Shown here piece by piece: positions 39,946 to 48,704 of a stretch of 48,834 nt of DNA; within the stretch, counting starts at the first letter, position 1; every line of letters starts with the position of its first letter. The position numbers and the translations under genes are program-made. The notes beneath the pieces were generated by a model. That model searched no databases and was not told the origin of the DNA. It saw nothing but the letters and a program-made list of their open reading frames with translations. This DNA comes from an uncultured Oscillospiraceae bacterium (lineage in GTDB: Bacteria; Bacillota; Clostridia; Oscillospirales; Oscillospiraceae): assembly GCA_902478785.1 (NCBI GenBank), contig CABSMJ010000015.1, forward strand, positions 1 through 48,834. The letters are read 5' to 3'.

Positions 39946-40815
39946 TTACAGGGCCCGCCAGCCCTCGGGTTTGAGCTCAGTCTGGCCGTCCAGGGCCCGC
40001 TGAATCTCCGCCAGCATGGCCTCCCGGTCCTGATTCAGGGTGCCCCGGAGATTGAGATAGTTGGAGGCGTGGTTCATACGGAACACGCTGCCGGGAGTGT
40101 CCAGCTGCTCCACCAAGAGCTTTGTCTCCTCCAGCACCTGGTGGGTGGTCAGCAGCTGGAACTGCCCCGCGCGCACCCAGTCGTACAGGGGCGTGCCCGG
40201 CTCCACCATCAGCGTCAGCATTCCAATGTACTCGGGATTCATGGCGTTGAAGGCCCGGGCGGTCTCCACCGCGTGTTCCCGGAGCAGCTCCGGGCCGCCC
40301 AGGCCGGTGATGGCGGTGACAGACAACGCCATGCCGCAGCGGCGGACCTTCTGGCCTGCGGCGATGATCTCCGCCGCCGTGTGGCCCTTGTTCATCTTCT
40401 GAAGCACCTGGTCGCTGCCGGACTCCAGGCCCATGTAGACCATGGTCAGGCCCTTTTCCCGCAGCGTCCGCAGTTCCTCCTCCGTCCGGATCTGGATGCT
40501 GGAGGGAGAGGCGTAGCAGGTGACCCGCTCGCACTCGGGGAACAGCTCCCGGATCCGGTCCAGGATCACGTAGAGCTCCTGGGCCTTGCGCACCAAGGCG
40601 TCGCCGTCGGCCAGAAACACCCGCCCCACCTTCCGGTAGGTCTTTCGGGCCATTTCAAAGTCCTCCAGCACCTCCTCCAGGGGCCGCAGGGCAAAATGCT
40701 TTTCCTTGTACATACTGCAAAAGGCGCAGGTATTGTGGGAACACCCGTAGGTCACCTGCACAATGAGACTGTAAGCCTCGCTGGGGGGACGGTAAACACT
40801 GCCGAAATAACGCAT
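39946..40815 (-). CDS. Radical SAM protein with CX4CX2C cluster
   Basis: 289 residues. The 4Fe-4S motif is Cys25-SHNT-Cys30-AF-Cys33, a C-x4-C-x2-C spacing that differs from the classical C-x3-C-x2-C. GLESGSDQVL and a SAM-binding Gly-rich stretch (ITGLGGPEL) follow, as in the Elp3/HemN-like SAM barrel. The reaction is unknown. The ATG at 40815 is preferred because GGAGG is 6 bases before it; the ATG at 40818 is adjacent. The gene begins 38 bases after the aminotransferase stop and shares its transcript. Confidence 0.87.
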   Translation of the reverse strand: MRYFGSVYRPPSEAYSLIVQVTYGCSHNTCAFCSMYKEKHFALRPLEEVLEDFEMARKTYRKVGRVFLADGDALVRKAQELYVILDRIRELFPECERVTCYASPSSIQIRTEEELRTLREKGLTMVYMGLESGSDQVLQKMNKGHTAAEIIAAGQKVRRCGMALSVTAITGLGGPELLREHAVETARAFNAMNPEYIGMLTLMVEPGTPLYDWVRAGQFQLLTTHQVLEETKLLVEQLDTPGSVFRMNHASNYLNLRGTLNQDREAMLAEIQRALDGQTELKPEGWRAL

Positions 40816-40852
40816 CATACACCTCCGTGGGTCAGGGAAAAATGGGACAAGA

Positions 40853-42130
40853 TCACTGCTCCAGCAGCTTTTCCAGCGCCGAGAGCTTCAGGCACACGCA
40901 CAGCACATCGATGGCCTGCTCCAGCTCCGCCACCGGCGGCAGGGAGGGAGCGATGCGGATATTGCTGTCCTGGGGGTCCTTGCCGTAGGGGAAGGTGGCG
41001 CCGGCGGCGGTCATGGTGACGCCTGCCTCCCGGCACAGCTCCAGCGTCCGCTTGGCGGTGCCGGGCATGGCGTCCAGGCTGACGAAATAGCCGCCGTGGG
41101 GCCGCTTCCAGGAGGCGATGCCCAGGGGGGCGATCTCCCGGTCCAGGGCGTCCAGCACCGCGTGGAACTTGGGGCGGAGGATCTCCGCGTGGCGGCGCAT
41201 CAGCTCCAGGGTGTGGGCCTTGTCCTTGAGATAGAGCACATGGCGCAGCTGGTTGACCTTGTCAAAGCTGATGATCTGTACGCCCATGAGCTTGCTGAGA
41301 TAGGCGATGTTGGCCTCGCTGGCGGCCAGAACAGAGATGCCGGCGCCGGGGAGGGTCACCTTGGAGGTGGAGGCGAACTCGATGACCATGTCCGGGTTGC
41401 CCGCCTGGGCGCAGAGGCTGAGGATGTCGGGGAAGGGGACGAACTCTCCCTCAAACTCGTGGATGCAGTAGGCGTTGTCCCACATGAGCAGGAAGTCCGG
41501 GGCGGCGGGCTTGAGGGCGGCCAGACGCTCCACGGTCTCCTGGGAGTAGATGACGCCCTCGGGGTTGGAGTACTTGGGCACGTTCCACATGCCCTTCACG
41601 GCGGGGTCCTTCACCGCCTCCTCCACCGCGTCCATGTCAGGGCCGGTCTCGGTCATGGGGATGGGAATGAGCTGGAAGCCGAAGGCTTCGGTGACCTGGA
41701 AGTGGCGGTCGTAGCCGGGGACAGGGCAGAGCCACTTGAGCTCCGTCTCCCGGCACCAGGGCCGGGGACTGTGGAGCAGGCCGTGGGTGTAGGCCTTGGA
41801 GATGGTGTCATACATCAGCTGCAAACTGGCGTTGCCGCCCACGATGGTCTGCTCCGGGCGGCAGCCCAGCACGTCGGCCCAGTACCGGCGGGCGGCAGGC
41901 AGACCGCACAGCTCACCGTAGTTGCGCACGTCCATGCCGTCGCAGGAGAAGTCGCTGTCGGGGGTCAGGACGTTGAAGATGTCGCTGACCATGTCCAGCT
42001 GGGTCTTGCCGGGCTTGCCCCGGGCCATGTTCAGGTTCAGGTGCAGAGCCTGGAGCTGGGCGTAGCGGGCGCGGACGGCGGTGAGCTCGGACTCAAGGGC
42101 CTGGCGGGTCATAGAGGAATATGGTGTCAC
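40853..42130 (-). CDS. Class I aminotransferase (aspartate-aminotransferase-like, long variant)
   Basis: 425 residues. The PLP lysine is in FASTSKVTLPGAG; NVPKYSNPEGVIYS and WDNAYCIHEF hold the usual Asn, Asp and Tyr residues, and the end carries an Arg for the substrate carboxylate (NIRIAPS). The long N-terminal arm with LNMARGKPGKTQLD marks the branch containing AspC-type enzymes of Gram-positive and actinobacterial origin. GTG 42130 is chosen because AAGGAAGGAAC precedes it; the longer frame begins with a TTG. A consensus-like promoter (42186-42214) drives it. Confidence 0.88.
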   Translation of the reverse strand: MTPYSSMTRQALESELTAVRARYAQLQALHLNLNMARGKPGKTQLDMVSDIFNVLTPDSDFSCDGMDVRNYGELCGLPAARRYWADVLGCRPEQTIVGGNASLQLMYDTISKAYTHGLLHSPRPWCRETELKWLCPVPGYDRHFQVTEAFGFQLIPIPMTETGPDMDAVEEAVKDPAVKGMWNVPKYSNPEGVIYSQETVERLAALKPAAPDFLLMWDNAYCIHEFEGEFVPFPDILSLCAQAGNPDMVIEFASTSKVTLPGAGISVLAASEANIAYLSKLMGVQIISFDKVNQLRHVLYLKDKAHTLELMRRHAEILRPKFHAVLDALDREIAPLGIASWKRPHGGYFVSLDAMPGTAKRTLELCREAGVTMTAAGATFPYGKDPQDSNIRIAPSLPPVAELEQAIDVLCVCLKLSALEKLLEQ

Positions 42131-42185
42131 GGGAGTTCCTTCCTTTCCGATGGAGATTCCAGACAAAGTGGTTTAATTGGCAGTT

Positions 42186-42214
42186 ATTGTAGCAGTTTTT
42201 TTCGCCTCTGGCAA
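42186..42214 (-). promoter_or_regulatory. Promoter of the aminotransferase-radical SAM unit
   Basis: Minus-strand TTGCCA (42209-42214), a 17-base spacer and TACAAT (42186-42191), directly downstream of the pyr-operon terminator. Confidence 0.65.
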
Positions 42215-42227
42215 GGGCGGACATCTG

Positions 42228-42270
42228 CAAAAGAGGAGAGGGGACCGCTCAGGCGGCCTCTCTCCTCTTG
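42228..42270 (-). terminator. Terminator of the pyr operon
   Basis: A 10-bp perfect outer stem (42231-42240 with 42260-42269) encloses a second small hairpin. TTTTGC follows on the minus strand. It lies 26 bases after the pyrI stop. Confidence 0.72.
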
Positions 42271-42295
42271 GGGGCGTCTGCCCAGGGGACAGGGA

Positions 42296-42715
42296 TCAGC
42301 GCTTGCGCTCTGCCTCGCAGTAGGCGCAGCGGTAGGTGTGCTTCTCTGGGTCGCTGAGCAGGAAGATAGCGTCCAGCTGGGGCTCGGCCATGGTGATGCA
42401 GCGGGGATTCTTGCAGTGGATGACGTTCACCAGCTTCTGGGGCAGCTCCAGGTGCTTTTTCTCCACCTGCTTGCCGTCCCGGATGATGTTGACGGTGATG
42501 TTGGGGTCGATGTAGCCCAACACATCCAGATCCACCTCCATGGGGGAGTCGATCTTGATGATGTCCTTCTTGCCCATGCGGCCGCTGCGGACGTTCTTGA
42601 TGATGGCCACGGAGCAGTCCAGCTCGTCCAGATGCAGATACTTGTAGATGTCCATGCTCTTGCCGGCCTGGATGTGGTCCAGGACCACGCCGTTTTGGAT
42701 GCTGTCAATATTCAT
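42296..42715 (-). CDS. pyrI: Aspartate carbamoyltransferase regulatory chain
   Basis: 139 residues. The N-terminal nucleotide-binding domain and C-terminal zinc domain are both present; zinc cysteines are CKNPRC and YRCAYC (C-x4-C then C-x2-C). PyrI binds PyrB trimers to make the 6+6 holoenzyme and, in enteric bacteria, senses CTP and ATP. The typical Bacillus enzyme lacks this chain, so feedback control at the enzyme level is expected here. GGAGAGG precedes ATG 42715, 16 bases after pyrB. It is the last gene of the operon. Confidence 0.96.
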   Translation of the reverse strand: MNIDSIQNGVVLDHIQAGKSMDIYKYLHLDELDCSVAIIKNVRSGRMGKKDIIKIDSPMEVDLDVLGYIDPNITVNIIRDGKQVEKKHLELPQKLVNVIHCKNPRCITMAEPQLDAIFLLSDPEKHTYRCAYCEAERKR

Positions 42716-42731
42716 AGATGCCTCTCCTTCC

Positions 42732-43655
42732 TTACACCTGGATGCCCAGCAGCTTCATAATCAGCGCCATGCGGATGTACTTGCCGTTCTTGACCTGCTT
42801 CCAATAGGCGGCCCGGGGGTCCTTGTCCACCGCCACAGAGATTTCGTTGACACGGGGCAGGGGATGGAGGATGGACAGGTCAGGTTTGGCAGTCTCCAGC
42901 TTTTCCGGGGTCAGGATGTAGCTGTCCTTCAAGCGCAGGTAGTCCTCCTCGTTGAAGAAGCGCTCCTTCTGGACACGGGTCATGTAGAGGATGTCCAGCT
43001 GGGGCATGACGGACTCCAGATCCGTGGTCTGGGTGTAGGGGATGCCCTTCTTTTTCAGGGCCTCCTCCTTCACATAGCGGGGGAGCTTGAGCTCCAGGGG
43101 GGAGATGAGGACGAAGTTGATGTTCTCATAGCGGCTCAGGGCGTTGACCAGGGAGTGGACGGTGCGGCCGAACTTCAGATCGCCGCAAAAGCCGATGGTG
43201 AAGTTGTTCAGACGGCCCTTCTCCCGGTGGATGGTCAGCAGGTCCGTCAGGGTCTGGGTGGGGTGGTTGTGGCCGCCGTCGCCGGCATTGATAATAGGCA
43301 CCTCAGAGTGCATCGCAGCGGCAAAGGGCGCGCCCTCCTTGGGGTGACGCATGGCGATGATGTCGGCGTAGCAGCTGACGGTGTGGATGGTGTCGCCCAC
43401 GGTCTCACCCTTGGTGGTGGAGCTGGAGCTGGCCTCGGAGAAGCCCAGCACGCTGCCGCCCAGGGCCAGCATGGCGGACTCGAAGCTCAGGCGGGTCCGG
43501 GTGGAGGGCTCAAAGAACAGCGTGGCCAGCTGCTTGTGGGCGCAGGCGCTTTGATACTTTTCGGGGTTTGCGATGATGTCCTCAGCGGTGGCAATGAGCT
43601 GGTCAATCTCCTCCACGCTCAGGTCCACGATGTCAATGAGATTTTTGGTATTCAT
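42732..43655 (-). CDS. pyrB: Aspartate carbamoyltransferase catalytic chain
   Basis: 307 residues. The FFEPSTRTR carbamoyl-phosphate motif near residue 52, the INAGDGGHNHPTQTLTD block (seen as two parts) and HPLPRVNEI are all standard. It joins carbamoyl phosphate to aspartate, the first committed step of pyrimidine synthesis. AGGAGGG precedes ATG 43655, 18 bases after pyrE; pyrI follows 16 bases on. Its carbamoyl phosphate comes from a synthetase that is not encoded in the window. Confidence 0.97.
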   Translation of the reverse strand: MNTKNLIDIVDLSVEEIDQLIATAEDIIANPEKYQSACAHKQLATLFFEPSTRTRLSFESAMLALGGSVLGFSEASSSSTTKGETVGDTIHTVSCYADIIAMRHPKEGAPFAAAMHSEVPIINAGDGGHNHPTQTLTDLLTIHREKGRLNNFTIGFCGDLKFGRTVHSLVNALSRYENINFVLISPLELKLPRYVKEEALKKKGIPYTQTTDLESVMPQLDILYMTRVQKERFFNEEDYLRLKDSYILTPEKLETAKPDLSILHPLPRVNEISVAVDKDPRAAYWKQVKNGKYIRMALIMKLLGIQV

Positions 43656-43673
43656 ATCCGTTTCCCTCCTCTT

Positions 43674-44309
43674 TCAGCGGATCCAACTCTCGTCAGAGGG
43701 GTTGGCCCGGAACTGCTTGAGCCGCTGGATGTCCTCGGCCTTGATCTTGCCCTCCTCGGCGGCCACCTCACAAACGGCGTCAAAGTTGGAGAGGCTGTAA
43801 TTGGTGACGTGTGCGGCGGCCAGACGGTCCAGGCCCTTCTGGAGGCCGTAGGTGAAGATGGACACGACGCCCAGCACCTGGGCGCCGGCCTCCCGCAGGG
43901 CCTCCACCACTTCGATGCAGCTGCCGGCGGTGGAGATCAGGTCCTCCACCACCACCACCTTCTGGCCCTTTTCCAGCTTGCCCTCAATGCGGTTTTGCCG
44001 GCCGTGGTCCTTGTTGCCGGAGCGGACATAGCCCATGGGCAGATTCATCAGATGGCCCACGATGGCGGCGTGGGCGATGCCGGCAGTGGAGGTGCCCATC
44101 AGGACCTCCACGTCAGGGTAGTGGGCGCGGATCAGCTCCACCAGACCCTCCTCCACATGGGTGCGGACGGCGGGCGCCGTCAGCGTCAGGCGGTTGTCGC
44201 AGTAGATGGGGCTGTGGATGCCGCTGGCCCAGGTGAAGGGCTCGTCGGGCCGCAGGAACACAGCGCCGATGCTCAGCAGATCGTGGGCAATGGTACGTTC
44301 TAAGCTCAT
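43674..44309 (-). CDS. pyrE: Orotate phosphoribosyltransferase
   Basis: 211 residues. The PRPP-binding loop VVVVEDLISTAGS is intact, and the hood region SGNKDHGRQN carries the catalytic lysines. It converts orotate and PRPP to OMP, which PyrF decarboxylates. AAGGAG precedes ATG 44309. The C-terminal stretch FRANPSDESWIR is typical of the clostridial form. It lies between the nitroreductase and pyrB. Confidence 0.96.
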   Translation of the reverse strand: MSLERTIAHDLLSIGAVFLRPDEPFTWASGIHSPIYCDNRLTLTAPAVRTHVEEGLVELIRAHYPDVEVLMGTSTAGIAHAAIVGHLMNLPMGYVRSGNKDHGRQNRIEGKLEKGQKVVVVEDLISTAGSCIEVVEALREAGAQVLGVVSIFTYGLQKGLDRLAAAHVTNYSLSNFDAVCEVAAEEGKIKAEDIQRLKQFRANPSDESWIR

Positions 44310-44355
44310 GATATCAGACTCCTTATTGGATTTGGAATAGGCAGGAAAGGGGGAA

Positions 44356-44880
44356 TCAGAACCGCTCCTGGTGGATCTTCTCCATGGGGAGCTCCTCCAG
44401 AGCGTGGGGGGCGGGGTGCTTGGCGGGCATGCCCAGGGTCAGGATGGCTTGCAGGCGCATCTCCTGGGGGAAGCCCAGCAGATTCCGGACGAAGGCCTCG
44501 CTGGTCTGGCCATCACTGGCCTCCCGCAGACGGCCCTGGACCCAGCAGCTGCCCACGCCCAGGGCGTCGGCCATCAGGTGCATATTGGCCATGGCCACGG
44601 AGCAGTCCTCCACCCACACGTCGGACTTGGACTCGTCGCCCAGCACCACAATGGCGCAGGCGGCCTCCTGGAGCATCTTCACCGGCGTGGTCCGGCAGCC
44701 GGCCAGGGCGTTGAGGGTCTCGCGGTTGCGGACCACGATGAACTCCCAGGGACGGATGGCCTTGCCGCTGGCGGACAGAAGGCCGGCCTGAAGAATCTTG
44801 GTCAGCGTCTCCTCCGGGATGGGGGCGTCGGTGTACTGCCGCACGCTGCGGCGGTTCTGGAAAATCTGCAGCAATTCCAT
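44356..44880 (-). CDS. Nitroreductase-family flavoprotein inside the pyr operon
   Basis: 174 residues. The NRRSVRQYTDAPIP N-terminus binds FMN phosphate, and the SASGKAIRPWEFIVV and GSCWVQGRLR segments complete the FMN pocket. The reaction is unknown; family members reduce nitro compounds, quinones or flavins. The ATG at 44880 follows AAGGAAGG; a longer reading frame upstream overlaps the intergenic gap and is not used. It lies between pyrF and pyrE, 58 bases after the pyrF stop and 46 before pyrE, which suggests a co-regulated redox role, perhaps in flavin supply to PyrD, though this is only a guess. Confidence 0.85.
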   Translation of the reverse strand: MELLQIFQNRRSVRQYTDAPIPEETLTKILQAGLLSASGKAIRPWEFIVVRNRETLNALAGCRTTPVKMLQEAACAIVVLGDESKSDVWVEDCSVAMANMHLMADALGVGSCWVQGRLREASDGQTSEAFVRNLLGFPQEMRLQAILTLGMPAKHPAPHALEELPMEKIHQERF

Positions 44881-44938
44881 AAAGCCTTCCTTTCTGGCGG
44901 CGGGCCCGCCGGAGGCGGACCCTTGGGTGGATGGTACG

Positions 44939-45643
44939 TTATCCAAGGAATTCACGGACCGTCCGGCGATAGGCGGCCACGGGGTCCTCTGCCTGGGTGA
45001 TGGGACGGCCCACCACGATCAGGTCACAGCCGGACTTGCCCGCCTTTTCCGGGGTCATGATGCGCTTTTGGTCCCCAGCGGCGGAGTCGGCAAAGCGGAT
45101 GCCGGGGGTGACGGTGAGGAAATCCTCGCCGCAGACCTCTTTGACCTTGGCGGCCTCCAGAGGGGAGCAGACGATGCCGTCCAAACCGCTGCCGGCGGCG
45201 TTCTTGGCGTAGGAGAGCACAGTCTCCTCCATGGGCACCGGGATGAGCAGCTCGTTTTTCAGCGTCTCGGCGTTGGTGGAGGTCAACTGGGTCACGGCGA
45301 TGAGCAGCGGCCGGGTGCCGTCGGGGCGGGTGAGGCCCTCCAGGGCGGCGCGCATCATCTCAGAGCCGCCGGCGGCGTGGAGGTTCACCAGATCCACATC
45401 CAGCCGGGACAGGGAGGCCATGGCCCGTTTGACGGTGTTGGGGATGTCGTGGAGCTTGAGATCCAGAAAGATCTTGTGGCCCCGGGCCTTGATCTCCCGG
45501 ACCATGTCGGGCCCCTCGGCGTAGAACAGCTCCATGCCGATCTTGACAAAGGGCTTCTCGCCCGCAGGGAAGCGGTCCAGGAAGGCCAGAGTCTCGGCCT
45601 TGGAGGGGAAGTCCAGAGCGATGATAACGTCTTTTGTACGCAT
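44939..45643 (-). CDS. pyrF: Orotidine 5'-phosphate decarboxylase
   Basis: 234 residues. The catalytic DLKLHDIPNT motif contains the Asp-Lys-Asp network, and the C-terminal TPGIRFADSAAGDQKR phosphate loop is intact. It makes UMP from OMP, the last step of the pathway. ATG 45643 follows AAAGGA. Upstream is pyrD after a 76-base gap; downstream is the nitroreductase gene. Confidence 0.96.
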   Translation of the reverse strand: MRTKDVIIALDFPSKAETLAFLDRFPAGEKPFVKIGMELFYAEGPDMVREIKARGHKIFLDLKLHDIPNTVKRAMASLSRLDVDLVNLHAAGGSEMMRAALEGLTRPDGTRPLLIAVTQLTSTNAETLKNELLIPVPMEETVLSYAKNAAGSGLDGIVCSPLEAAKVKEVCGEDFLTVTPGIRFADSAAGDQKRIMTPEKAGKSGCDLIVVGRPITQAEDPVAAYRRTVREFLG

Positions 45644-45719
45644 GATGCAGCATCCTTTCTATGTTGCGCCGCAGGGTTCAGCACCCCTTGCGGCCGGTGA
45701 TGACAGAAAATCGGGGGAC

Positions 45720-46634
45720 TTACGAATGGGCGCTTCCGGTGAGGGAGGAGAGCTTGTCCGCTCCCAGCTGCCGGCACAGGGCGGGCAGAGCTTCGATGAT
45801 GCGCTTGCAGGCGAAGGGGTCTTTGAGGTTGGCGGCGCCCACCTCCACGGCGGTGGCGCCGGCCATCATCATCTCGCACACATCCTCGGCGGAGCTGACG
45901 CCGCCGCAGCCGATGACGGGGATCTTCACGGCCTCATACACGTCCCACACCATCCGCAGCGCCACCGGGAACACCGCCGGACCGGACAGTCCGCCGGTGC
46001 GGTTGGCCAGGATGGGCCGGCGGGTCTTGAGGTCGATGCGCATGCCTAAGAGGGTGTTGATGAGGCAGATGCCGTCGGCACCGGCCTCCTCGCAGGCCCG
46101 GGCGATGGCGGCGATGTCGGTGACGTTGGGGCTGAGCTTCATGACCACCGGCTTGTCCGTCACGGCCTTGACGGCCCGGGTGACGGCGGCGGCGCCCTCC
46201 GGGTCGGAGCCGAAGTTCTTGCCGCCGGCGTGGACATTGGGGCAGGAGATGTTCACCTCCAGGATGCCCACATTGGGGCAGGCGGAGAGCTTTTCGCAGT
46301 TCCGGGCGTACTCCTCCAGGGAGAAGCCACCCACATTGGCCAGCACCGGCTTGCGGAAGATCTTGGCCAGCTCCGGCAGCTCGTGGGCCACCACGGCCTC
46401 CACGCCAGGATTTTGCAGGCCCACGGCGTTGAGCATCCCACCGGGGGTCTCGGCGATGCGGGGGGTGGGATTGCCGAACCGGGGCTCCTCCGTGGTGCCC
46501 TTACAGGAGAGGGAGCCCAGGATGTTGATGTCGTACCACTGGGCAAACTCCTGGCCGAAGCCAAAGGTGCCGCTGGCGGGGATCACCGGGTTGTCCAGAT
46601 GGAGCCCGCACAAGGTCACAGAGAGGTCAGTCAC
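45720..46634 (-). CDS. pyrD: Dihydroorotate dehydrogenase B, catalytic subunit
   Basis: 304 residues of the class 1B type. NPVIPASGTFGFG, the catalytic cysteine in VNISCPNVHAG and the FMN-binding GCGGVSSAEDV block are intact. It oxidises dihydroorotate to orotate and passes electrons through PyrK to NAD+. The start is GTG 46634, overlapping the pyrK stop by 4 bases (GTGA) behind GGAGGAG. The overlap gives balanced amounts of the two subunits. Confidence 0.96.
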   Translation of the reverse strand: MTDLSVTLCGLHLDNPVIPASGTFGFGQEFAQWYDINILGSLSCKGTTEEPRFGNPTPRIAETPGGMLNAVGLQNPGVEAVVAHELPELAKIFRKPVLANVGGFSLEEYARNCEKLSACPNVGILEVNISCPNVHAGGKNFGSDPEGAAAVTRAVKAVTDKPVVMKLSPNVTDIAAIARACEEAGADGICLINTLLGMRIDLKTRRPILANRTGGLSGPAVFPVALRMVWDVYEAVKIPVIGCGGVSSAEDVCEMMMAGATAVEVGAANLKDPFACKRIIEALPALCRQLGADKLSSLTGSAHS

Positions 46635-47362
46635 AGGATCTCCTCCTTTCGGAACACAGGCCCGTCCTTGCAGACCCGGCGGGGCCCGTTTTTGGTCTCC
46701 ATGGTGCAGCCCACACAGGCGCCGAAGCCGCAGCCCATCCGCTCTTCAAAGCTGATCTGGCCGCCGGTGAGCTGGGGCAGTGCCAGCACTGCACGGAGCA
46801 TGGGCCCCGGGCCGCAGACAAAGCAGTAGTCGCACTCGGTCTTGGCCACCAGCTCCGTTACGAAGCCGGGGGCGCCCAGGGAGCCGTCCACCGTGGACAA
46901 GAATACGTGGCAGCCCAGGTCGGTGAACTCCTTGAGATAAAAGACATCCGCGGCGGTGTTGAAGCCCAGGGCCACAGTGGGGGCCTTTCCGCTTTGCGCC
47001 ATGCGGCGGGCCAGGCCGTAGAGGGGGGCTGTGCCGATGCCGCCGCCGATGAGGATGGGGGTGCCGGTGCATTCGTCGGGATCAAAGCCGTTGCCCAGGC
47101 CCGAGAGCAGGTCGAACACGGTGCCCGGCTGGGCCTGGCACAGCTCTGCCGTGCCCTTGCCGGCCACCCGGACCAGTAGCGTCAGCGTCTCCTCGTCCCA
47201 ATCGCACACGGAGATGGGCCGGCGCAGGAAGCGGCCGGGCAACTCCAGATTCACAAACTGACCGGGATGGGTGATGGGGGAGGTGTCCCCGGCAAAGCGC
47301 AGCTGCCACACATCCGCCGTCAGAGCCGTTTTTTCCGTCAGGGTCATTTGCACCTGTTTCAT
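46631..47362 (-). CDS. pyrK: Dihydroorotate dehydrogenase B, electron-transfer subunit
   Basis: 243 residues with an FAD domain (about 1-100, FLRRPISVCDW as FAD-binding RxYS-like motif), an NAD domain (GGGIGTAPLYGLA near residue 110) and a C-terminal 2Fe-2S site (CGFGACVGC plus a further Cys). It moves electrons from the PyrD flavin to NAD+. ATG 47362 overlaps the pyrC stop by 4 bases. All three cofactor sites look complete. Confidence 0.96.
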   Translation of the reverse strand: MKQVQMTLTEKTALTADVWQLRFAGDTSPITHPGQFVNLELPGRFLRRPISVCDWDEETLTLLVRVAGKGTAELCQAQPGTVFDLLSGLGNGFDPDECTGTPILIGGGIGTAPLYGLARRMAQSGKAPTVALGFNTAADVFYLKEFTDLGCHVFLSTVDGSLGAPGFVTELVAKTECDYCFVCGPGPMLRAVLALPQLTGGQISFEERMGCGFGACVGCTMETKNGPRRVCKDGPVFRKEEIL

Positions 47363-48636
47363 GCGTGTTCCTCCCTTTGATATACGATCTCCCCGTCGCA
47401 GAGCGTCAGCTCCGTCCGGCCCTGGACCTGCCAGCCGTCAAAGGGGGTGGCCCGGCCCAGGGAGCGGAAGGCGCCGCTGTCGATGCGCCAGGGGGTGGTG
47501 AGATCCAGTACAGTGAGATCGGCGGGCGCACCCGCTTCAATCTGGCCGCCGGGCAGACGGAAGATCTGCCGGGGCCGGACGCACAGCCGGTCCAGCACCG
47601 TCTCCAGAGGGACGATGCCCGGCTGCACCAGTTTGGTGTAGAGCACCGGGAAGGCGGTCTCCAGCCCCACGATGCCGTTGAGGCTGCCCCGCAGGCCGCC
47701 GGACTTCTCCTGGGCGCTGTGGGGGGCGTGATCCGTGGCGATGCAGTCAATGGTGCCGTCCAAAAGCCCTGCCACCAGGGCCTCCCGGTCGGCAGCGGAG
47801 CGGATGGGGGGATTCATGCGGAAGCCGCCCTCGTCCCGCAGCTCCTCGTCGCATAGGGTCAGGTAGTGGGGCCCGGTCTCGCAGGTGACGGGCAGGCCCT
47901 GGGCCTTGGCCTGGCGGATCAGGGCCACGCTCTCCTTGGTGGAGATATGGCAGACGTGGTAGCGGCAGCCGGTCTCCTCCACCAGATGGAGATCCCGCTC
48001 CACCTGCCGCCACTCGCTCTCCGAAGCGTTGCCGGTGAGGCCGTGGGCCCGGGCGTAGGCGCCGTCGTGGATGCACCAGCCCTTCTGGAGCAGAGACTCG
48101 TCCTCACAGTGGGCCACGATGGGCTTGTCCAGCGCCTTGGCCAGCTCCATGGCCCGGCGCATCTGCTCCGGGGACTGGACGCCCTTGCCGTCGTCGGAAA
48201 AGCCCACGGTGTCCGGGGCCATGGCAGAAAGATCCGCCAGCTCCTGACCCTGCTCGCCTCTGGTGATGGCACCGTAGGGGTAGACGTGGATCACCGCGTC
48301 CCGGGCGATGGCCTCCAGCTCCGGCTGGAGGGTCTCGGCACAGTCGGGCACCGGCTTGAGGTTGGGCATGGCGCACACGGCGGTGTAACCGCCTGCCGCT
48401 GCCGCAGCGGTGCCGGAGGCAATGGTCTCCTTATAAGAAAAACCAGGCTCACGCAGATGCACATGCACATCGGTGAAACCTGGAACAAGAAAACGATCAT
48501 GCAATTCGATCACACAAAAGCCATCCCGGGAAAGAGAGGGGGAAACGGAAACAATACGGCCCTGGTCAATGGCAACATCCAAACGCTCGAAGCGGCCGTT
48601 TCGAAACACGCTGCCGCCGGTCAGCAGATACTTCAT
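47359..48636 (-). CDS. pyrC: Dihydroorotase
   Basis: 425 residues of the class I (PyrC/allantoinase-like) amidohydrolase type. DVHVHLREPGF gives the first two metal histidines, followed by other His residues in AHCED and YHVCHIST and the final Asp in ATDHAPHS. It closes carbamoyl aspartate to dihydroorotate. The start ATG 48636 follows AAGGAGG. It is the first gene of the operon and lies about 33 bases after the predicted transcription start, which leaves no room for a PyrR attenuator. Confidence 0.96.
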   Translation of the reverse strand: MKYLLTGGSVFRNGRFERLDVAIDQGRIVSVSPSLSRDGFCVIELHDRFLVPGFTDVHVHLREPGFSYKETIASGTAAAAAGGYTAVCAMPNLKPVPDCAETLQPELEAIARDAVIHVYPYGAITRGEQGQELADLSAMAPDTVGFSDDGKGVQSPEQMRRAMELAKALDKPIVAHCEDESLLQKGWCIHDGAYARAHGLTGNASESEWRQVERDLHLVEETGCRYHVCHISTKESVALIRQAKAQGLPVTCETGPHYLTLCDEELRDEGGFRMNPPIRSAADREALVAGLLDGTIDCIATDHAPHSAQEKSGGLRGSLNGIVGLETAFPVLYTKLVQPGIVPLETVLDRLCVRPRQIFRLPGGQIEAGAPADLTVLDLTTPWRIDSGAFRSLGRATPFDGWQVQGRTELTLCDGEIVYQREEHA

Positions 48637-48675
48637 GGGAGTCCTCCTTCCGTTTTTGTGCTCGGTCAACACAAT

Positions 48676-48704
48676 ATACTATCGGAAACAGGGGGGAATG
48701 TCAA
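48676..48704 (-). promoter_or_regulatory. Promoter of the pyr operon
   Basis: Minus-strand consensus TTGACA (48699-48704), a 17-base spacer and TAGTAT (48676-48681). The 130 bases to the right edge hold no complete gene; GGGAGGCG at 48823-48830 looks like a plus-strand ribosome binding site for a gene beginning just outside the window. Confidence 0.72.

Noticed and set aside
41096..44303. Two plus-strand frames of about 550 codons over pyrI, pyrB and pyrE
   Set aside because: Antisense to recognised pyrimidine genes and an aminotransferase; composition and lack of motifs mark them as shadows.
48637..48704. PyrR attenuator before the pyr operon
   Set aside because: No PyrR loop or terminator, and the leader after the consensus promoter is too short.
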